Below, piece by piece: positions 45,904 to 46,113 of a DNA stretch of 46,113 nucleotides. The stretch covers positions 1 to 46,113 of the forward strand of contig CANHGL010000014.1 of the NCBI GenBank assembly GCA_947460245.1. Direction: 5' to 3'. The notes under the pieces are model-generated. The model had not been told where the DNA came from. It ran no database searches and was given only the letters and a program-made list of their open reading frames with translations. The position numbers were made by a program, and so were the translations under genes. Each line of letters starts with the position of its first letter. The stretch's first letter is position 1. Source of the stretch: Sphingobacteriales bacterium (GTDB taxonomy: Bacteria; Bacteroidota; Bacteroidia; Chitinophagales; JADIYW01).

Positions 45904-46047
45904 CATCCCCCCAACCCCCTTGAAAAGGGGGAGAGATAGCAGCCAACTATATGGAGTGAATTCCCCCTTACCAGGAGGGGGTTAGATAAATAGTTTTGTT
46001 TCTCGATATTGCTATTACCCCTTATCAAGGGGGATACAGGGGGATGA
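45904..46047. repeat. C/G-rich palindromic repeat cluster after uvrA (REP-like)
   Basis: Three short palindromic units occur in about 145 bp. Unit 1 pairs CCCCCTT with AAGGGGG (45915-45931), unit 2 pairs CCCCCT with AGGGGG (45963-45981), and unit 3 pairs CCCCTT with AAGGGG (near 46018-46033). Units 1 and 3, with flanks CATCCCCCC and GGGGGATG, are inverted copies of each other. They contrast with the AT-rich surroundings. Similar CCCCCAACCCCCTT-type intergenic repeats occur in many Bacteroidota genomes. The cluster may also act as a transcription terminator for uvrA. Confidence 0.7.
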
Positions 46048-46113
46048 ATATTTATGCGGTATTAGACCAGGCCGCTTTTATTAGCACACAGGTCATACTT
46101 TGGAAGGCCTGCG

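Noticed and set aside
46048-46078. 16S rRNA-like string on the minus strand near the right edge (CTAATACCGCATAA)
   Set aside because: Only about 13 bases resemble 16S rRNA; the flanking bases on both sides do not match, so it is taken as chance.

Overview
The window reads as an AT-rich chromosomal segment from a member of the Bacteroidota, most likely of the Chitinophagaceae/Sphingobacteriia type; that placement is inferred from gene content, not from a marker gene. The main clues are a surface protein with a type IX secretion (T9SS) type B sorting domain, the DUF6089-uppS-bamA-ompH-ompH-murI envelope operon, DUF4175, DUF5686 and DUF3109 family genes, candidate TAnnTTTG promoter elements and few recognisable Shine-Dalgarno sites. 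No rRNA, tRNA, CRISPR array, integrase or transposase was seen.

Layout. 1-10 kb: the 3' part of a PKD-repeat adhesin; nadB (NAD synthesis); deoC-deoD (deoxynucleoside salvage); a minus-strand run of DUF3109, an RsmI-like methyltransferase, a secreted cyclophilin and an unknown protein; and a 2,4-dienoyl-CoA reductase-like enzyme. 10-17.5 kb, mostly minus strand: ybeY, an RsbW-like kinase, a large DUF4175 membrane coiled-coil protein, an orphan peptide-type substrate-binding lipoprotein and an exonuclease III family enzyme. 17.5-20.7 kb: a DUF5686 outer-membrane protein and a CBS protein.

20.7-30 kb is a surface-polysaccharide and accessory segment. It holds a WecE-like aminotransferase, an unknown polytopic membrane protein, the UDP-xylose pair ugd-uxs, a gamma-carbonic anhydrase, a 52-aa lipoprotein, an EamA permease, a TlpA-like thioredoxin, an unknown protein with DUF4403-like features and a WbpP-like epimerase. 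It separates the CBS gene from the envelope operon at 30.2-36.4 kb (DUF6089, uppS, bamA, two ompH, murI). In many Bacteroidota these are close neighbours with NAD kinase between them, so the segment may be an insertion. 36.4-46 kb: two glycosyltransferases on the minus strand, a decayed ORF6N gene, dusB, a CPBP protease, cdsA, an ECF sigma factor, uvrA, and a C/G-rich palindromic repeat cluster at the right edge.

Most of the window is housekeeping and I do not see a clearly new multi-gene system. The observations most worth checking are: a glycosyltransferase whose conserved N-terminus is in frame but has no ATG, GTG, TTG or CTG start, with ATA as the best-placed codon; an ORF6N pseudogene with a frameshift and two stop codons; an exact 699-nt triple repeat in the adhesin; the apparent break in the CBS/NAD kinase/DUF6089 neighbourhood; and a small cysteine-rich lipoprotein that is easily missed.
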